Shown here: positions 31,868 through 35,157 of the stretch, one piece after another | How the letters are laid out: each line of letters starts with the position of its first letter | Position numbering within the stretch: position 1 is the stretch's first letter | Assembly (NCBI GenBank): GCA_030377945.1 | Contig: JAUCGD010000016.1 | Location: forward strand, 1-35,157 | Origin: Desulfobacterales bacterium HSG17 | Lineage (GTDB): Bacteria > Desulfobacterota > Desulfobacteria > Desulfobacterales > Desulfococcaceae | DNA length: 35,157 nucleotides | Direction of reading: 5' to 3' | Notes under the pieces: generated by a model | What the model was told of the DNA's origin: nothing | What the model saw: the letters and a program-made list of their open reading frames with translations, nothing else | The model's database searches: none | Position numbers and translations under genes: made by a program

Positions 31868-34597
31868 ATGATTAAACGCCTCATGTTGTTTAGCATCAAT
31901 CATAGCAAAATAGCGATTCTGATATTGCTGGTAATAACCCTGTTTGCCGTATCAGGACTGCCCTATCTGACCATGGATACGGGACTCGATCGCTTGATCG
32001 CAAAAGATGATCCGGACTTGCCGGCATATGCTAGGATTACTCAGGAATTTGGATCAGATGAACGCATTTTAGTGGTAGTGAGTGATGCTCATTTATGGAC
32101 GCTAAAGGGAATTCAGGCGGTAGAACTGCTTTCGAATCAACTCTCAGCATTGCCTTTTATTACCGGCGTGGAGGACCTTTTCAGCCTGCCGAGCATCATG
32201 GGGAAAAAAAATCGAATCACCGTAAAGCCCGTCCTGAACCGAAATGAAAACAGCCCGGAGAACATTTTACAGGCAAAAAAAAGAGCGTTGGCCAATCCTT
32301 TAGTGACCGGTAACTTTATCTCACCCGATGGATCGACGACTATCATTTTGCTTTCATTGGACCCAACAGTGGACCCTGCTTCTGATATTGTGCATGAGTC
32401 GATGGAAAAGATTTTGGGCACGGCCAGGGAAAAATTAGATGATGTTTTTCAAATAGGGTCTGGAAGAACCAAAAGGGAATTGAGCCAGGCCCTAAAGGCG
32501 GATCTATTTATTCTGGGGCCAATCTCGGCCCTAGTCTTACTCATTGCCATCCTGTTTTTTTTGGAAAGCTTTTTTACTGCTGTTGTTCCCCTTGTTACAT
32601 CCGCCGTGAGCATATTATGGACTTTCGGCATGATGGGGTGGGCGAATATCCCGTTGAATATTTTGAGTGCCATGCTCCCATCCCTGATTTTAGTGATCGG
32701 TTCTACGGAAGATATTCATATGGTGGCGGCTTATTTTCAAAAGATTGCAAAACAAAAGGAAAAGAATCGTAAAGCTGCGGCTGAATATATGTTGCGGCAT
32801 TTGGGTGTTGCCCTTTTGCTGACGGTGGCCACGACCACAGCTGGTTTTGCCAGTAATGTGTTTAGCGGAATATCTTTGATTCGTGATTTTGCCTTAAGCG
32901 CAACATTTGCACTAGTGGCCAATGGAATCATCACGATTTTATTAGTACCGTTGCTTTTGATTTGGGCAGGTCCTGTTAAAACCAGGCTGTTCAGTTCTCA
33001 AAAACGATCCATTGATGTGGCCGGCTGGTTTGTCAAGCTGTTCGGATACACCAACCGTCGCTTTCCCCGGGTGCTGTTGCTGCTCACTGGCGCATTATGT
33101 AGTTTCTTTTTATTTCAGCTATCGAAGCTGTATGTCACCAATGACCCATTATCCTATTTTAGAGCTGATCAGCCATTGGTAAAAGATATTCAGCGGATGC
33201 ATCAGTCTTTGAACGGTATGAAGACCTTTTTTGTTACCTTGGAGTCTGAAAAGGAAAATGCGTTCTTGGAACCTGCCAATATTGCGCTCATTCAAAAGAT
33301 TCAGGGTTTTATGGAAAAACAGAATATTTTCGATTCCAGTATTTCCCTGGCCGATTTTTTGGCATTGGTGAATCGGGAATTTCATAATGGAGATCCGAAG
33401 CAATATAAACCACCCATGAGAAAAAAGTTGATAGCCCAATACCTATTATTTTTTCATCGCCATGATCTGGAACGGTATGTAAGCTATGATTATCGACGGG
33501 CCAATATTATTGTACGCCATAAAGTTGGCGATTCCGACATTCTGAACCGGCATGTGGATGAGCTGCGCGAAGTAGCAAATTTTAAGGCCGGCAAAGATAT
33601 CAAGGTTCATGTCGTAGGTGAGAATTTGATGATCAATGCCGCCGCTCAAAAACTGATGTTCGCCCAGATTAAATCCTTGGTAATTCTCATGGGGGTCATT
33701 TTCTTATTGATGTCAGCTTTGTTTACTTCGTTCAAAGGCGGTTTTATAGCCTTGATCCCCAATTTGATTCCCATTATTTTAATGTTTGGGATTATGGGCT
33801 TTTTGGAAATACCGTTGAATCCGGGAACTGTTATGGTGGCAGTGATTGCAGTGGGACTAGCCATTGATGCCACGATTCATTTGTTTACGCGCTATAACGA
33901 ACTTTGCCGGCGCACTTCTGACTATGAAGCCGCAGTTTTTGAGACTCTGGCGGCTGAGGCTACACCCATGACCGCTACTAGTCTGGCCTTGGCGTTGGGG
34001 TTTGGTATCCTACTCCTGTCTCGATTTAGCCTGGTTGCTCAGTTCGGGGCGCTTTCGGCGGCTACCATGCTGTTTGCGATGTTTGCCAATCTTTTGATTA
34101 CCCCTTTGATAATGGCCCGGGTTCGTTTAGTGGGTCTCAACCAGATTTTGACACTGAAAGTGCATCAAACAGTGTTGGACCACAGTCCTTTGTTTGACGG
34201 GTTGACCCGTTACCAGATGAAAAAGGCCATTTTAATTTCCGAGATGCGTGAGTTGAAGAAAGGCACGCTGCTCATTGAGCAGGGAACCATCGGGCGCAGT
34301 ATGTATGTCATGTTAGCAGGTACGGTTTCAGTGATAAGGCGATCGGGTGATCAATCCCAAGAAATCGTTCAATTAAAGGAAGGGGATGTTTTCGGTGAGA
34401 TTGGTTTTGTCAATGAAATCGAGCGTACCGCTGATGTACGCGCGATCACAGATGTTTCGGTTCTGCGATTTGATAACATGAAGATCAAAAAGGATTTGAA
34501 ACTTTTTCCCTATATTGTTGCCAGACTCAATTTTAATATCAGCTGCATTCTGGGCCAGCGCCTGGCTGAGCAGATCGCCCTTCAAAATCAAAAATAG
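31868..34597 (+). CDS. RND/MMPL-family transporter fused to a C-terminal cyclic-nucleotide-binding domain
   Basis: This 909-residue protein contains two RND-type halves. Each has a membrane helix, a large periplasmic loop and a bundle of membrane spans with the MMPL pattern: LILVIGSTEDIHM in the first half and AVIAVGLAIDATIHLF in the second, each with Asp-x-x-x-H-like acidic/His residues used in proton coupling. The closest functional class is the lipid-exporting MMPL/HpnN group. After the last span, residues from about 770 to 905 form a cNMP-binding domain: RELKKGTLLIEQGTIG, then GDVFGEIGFVNEIERTADV with a conserved Glu and Arg of the phosphate-binding cassette. This soluble domain would face the cytoplasm and could gate the pump by cAMP or cGMP. 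It follows the LolA-like gene by about 50 bases. Confidence 0.85.
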   Translation: MIKRLMLFSINHSKIAILILLVITLFAVSGLPYLTMDTGLDRLIAKDDPDLPAYARITQEFGSDERILVVVSDAHLWTLKGIQAVELLSNQLSALPFITGVEDLFSLPSIMGKKNRITVKPVLNRNENSPENILQAKKRALANPLVTGNFISPDGSTTIILLSLDPTVDPASDIVHESMEKILGTAREKLDDVFQIGSGRTKRELSQALKADLFILGPISALVLLIAILFFLESFFTAVVPLVTSAVSILWTFGMMGWANIPLNILSAMLPSLILVIGSTEDIHMVAAYFQKIAKQKEKNRKAAAEYMLRHLGVALLLTVATTTAGFASNVFSGISLIRDFALSATFALVANGIITILLVPLLLIWAGPVKTRLFSSQKRSIDVAGWFVKLFGYTNRRFPRVLLLLTGALCSFFLFQLSKLYVTNDPLSYFRADQPLVKDIQRMHQSLNGMKTFFVTLESEKENAFLEPANIALIQKIQGFMEKQNIFDSSISLADFLALVNREFHNGDPKQYKPPMRKKLIAQYLLFFHRHDLERYVSYDYRRANIIVRHKVGDSDILNRHVDELREVANFKAGKDIKVHVVGENLMINAAAQKLMFAQIKSLVILMGVIFLLMSALFTSFKGGFIALIPNLIPIILMFGIMGFLEIPLNPGTVMVAVIAVGLAIDATIHLFTRYNELCRRTSDYEAAVFETLAAEATPMTATSLALALGFGILLLSRFSLVAQFGALSAATMLFAMFANLLITPLIMARVRLVGLNQILTLKVHQTVLDHSPLFDGLTRYQMKKAILISEMRELKKGTLLIEQGTIGRSMYVMLAGTVSVIRRSGDQSQEIVQLKEGDVFGEIGFVNEIERTADVRAITDVSVLRFDNMKIKKDLKLFPYIVARLNFNISCILGQRLAEQIALQNQK

Positions 34598-34667
34598 TTA
34601 TGTCGGTATATTATAGAGATTGACGAAAGGAAATTGTGCAAATAGGCCATTTAAGGACGGGCACTCG

Positions 34668-35099
34668 TTAATATGTATCGCTTTTTCCAGAATAACGTTT
34701 AACCTGTTTTAATAAATTCTTTTCATTAAATTCATCATCATTGTCCAGCAGGTCTTCCTCTGCGCCTTCCTGAATATCTTCATCCAGAAAATCCAGTACG
34801 CTGTCGGCTTGTTCTTTGAGAGCTATTTTTTGTTTTTTCTCCAGATCCTCAATTGTGCGTTCTAATTTTTGAATGAAAGACTTGGTTTGTTCGGGGTTTA
34901 AAACTTCTATTTGTTTTTTTAAATGGTACAGACCATCAATTATTTGGGAAAGTTTTTGAGGACTTTTACTACTGCTGCTGATTTCCTGATTAAATTTTTC
35001 CACGAGAACCAAGCACTGCTGGGCAAATTCTTTCAAATAAGAATCAGTGGTTTTCACTTTTGATCTATTCATCATGCGGAAGTGTGGTTCCTTATCCAT
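34668..35099 (-). CDS. Small acidic coiled-coil protein of unknown function
   Basis: I do not recognise this 143-residue protein. It has no signal peptide. A central helical region (about residues 20-90) with heptad-like Leu/Ile spacing and many Lys and Glu suggests a coiled coil. The C-terminus holds an acidic segment rich in Asp and Glu (about 100-125), then a basic end. It is convergent with the RND transporter. Start is ATG 35099, and alternative ATG codons lie at residues 9 and 10. Confidence 0.5.
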   Translation of the reverse strand: MDKEPHFRMMNRSKVKTTDSYLKEFAQQCLVLVEKFNQEISSSSKSPQKLSQIIDGLYHLKKQIEVLNPEQTKSFIQKLERTIEDLEKKQKIALKEQADSVLDFLDEDIQEGAEEDLLDNDDEFNEKNLLKQVKRYSGKSDTY

Positions 35100-35157
35100 A
35101 TTTTATAGTTTATCAATAACGAAACAAAATTCCCAACCGATAATTTGATAATATTAT

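Overview
The window looks like chromosomal DNA of a sulfate-reducing member of the Desulfobacterota (Desulfobacteraceae-like), of moderate GC. The strongest marker is a complete dsrMKJOP operon, the membrane complex that links the quinone pool and cytoplasmic thiol/disulfide chemistry to dissimilatory sulfite reduction. A selenocysteine-containing DsbA-like protein and a type IV minor-pilin/PilY1 operon also fit this group. No tRNA, rRNA, insertion sequence or CRISPR array was seen.

Layout. (1) 1-385: AT-rich DNA without a gene, holding a terminator at 198-229. (2) 386-2836: a 2-enoate / 2,4-dienoyl-CoA reductase family flavoenzyme and an IscU/NifU-like scaffold. (3) 2896-8770: a sigma70-like promoter, an RsbRD-N domain protein, then dsrM, dsrK, dsrJ, dsrO and dsrP, closed by a strong terminator. 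(4) 8846-10609: a polytopic GT-C/TMTC-like protein with C-terminal TPRs. (5) 10614-12538: two minus-strand envelope proteins of unknown function. (6) 12742-17653: a compact six-gene operon of TPR/OmpA-like lipoprotein, ECF sigma factor, membrane anti-sigma candidate with a periplasmic CBM48/AMPK-beta-like domain, exported helical protein, second TPR/OmpA-like protein, and an exported protein with a GMGWGQIAHEL motif and a basic low-complexity tail. It ends at a bidirectional terminator. (7) 17742-26048, minus strand: minor-pilin operon fimT/gspH-pilW-pilV-pilX-pilY1, a terminator, and a DsbA-like thiol oxidoreductase read through an in-frame UGA (active site Sec-Pro-Tyr-Cys). (8) 26417-27172: periplasmic solute-binding protein. 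(9) 27246-34597: pqiA-pqiB-pqiC, a LolA-like protein, and an RND/MMPL transporter fused to a cyclic-nucleotide-binding domain. (10) 34668-35099: small acidic coiled-coil protein.

How the parts work together. The dsr block is respiratory electron transfer. The pilus block builds a type IV pilus tip with a large Cys-rich PilY1 adhesin, and the neighbouring Sec-DsbA is a plausible dedicated disulfide catalyst for it. The Pqi/LolA/RND block is a lipid or lipoprotein trafficking module between the membranes.

Most notable. Two items stand out. The DsbA-like gene would be split in two by standard gene callers but reads as one selenoprotein. The ECF/anti-sigma/TPR cluster looks like a self-contained, poorly described envelope-sensing system.
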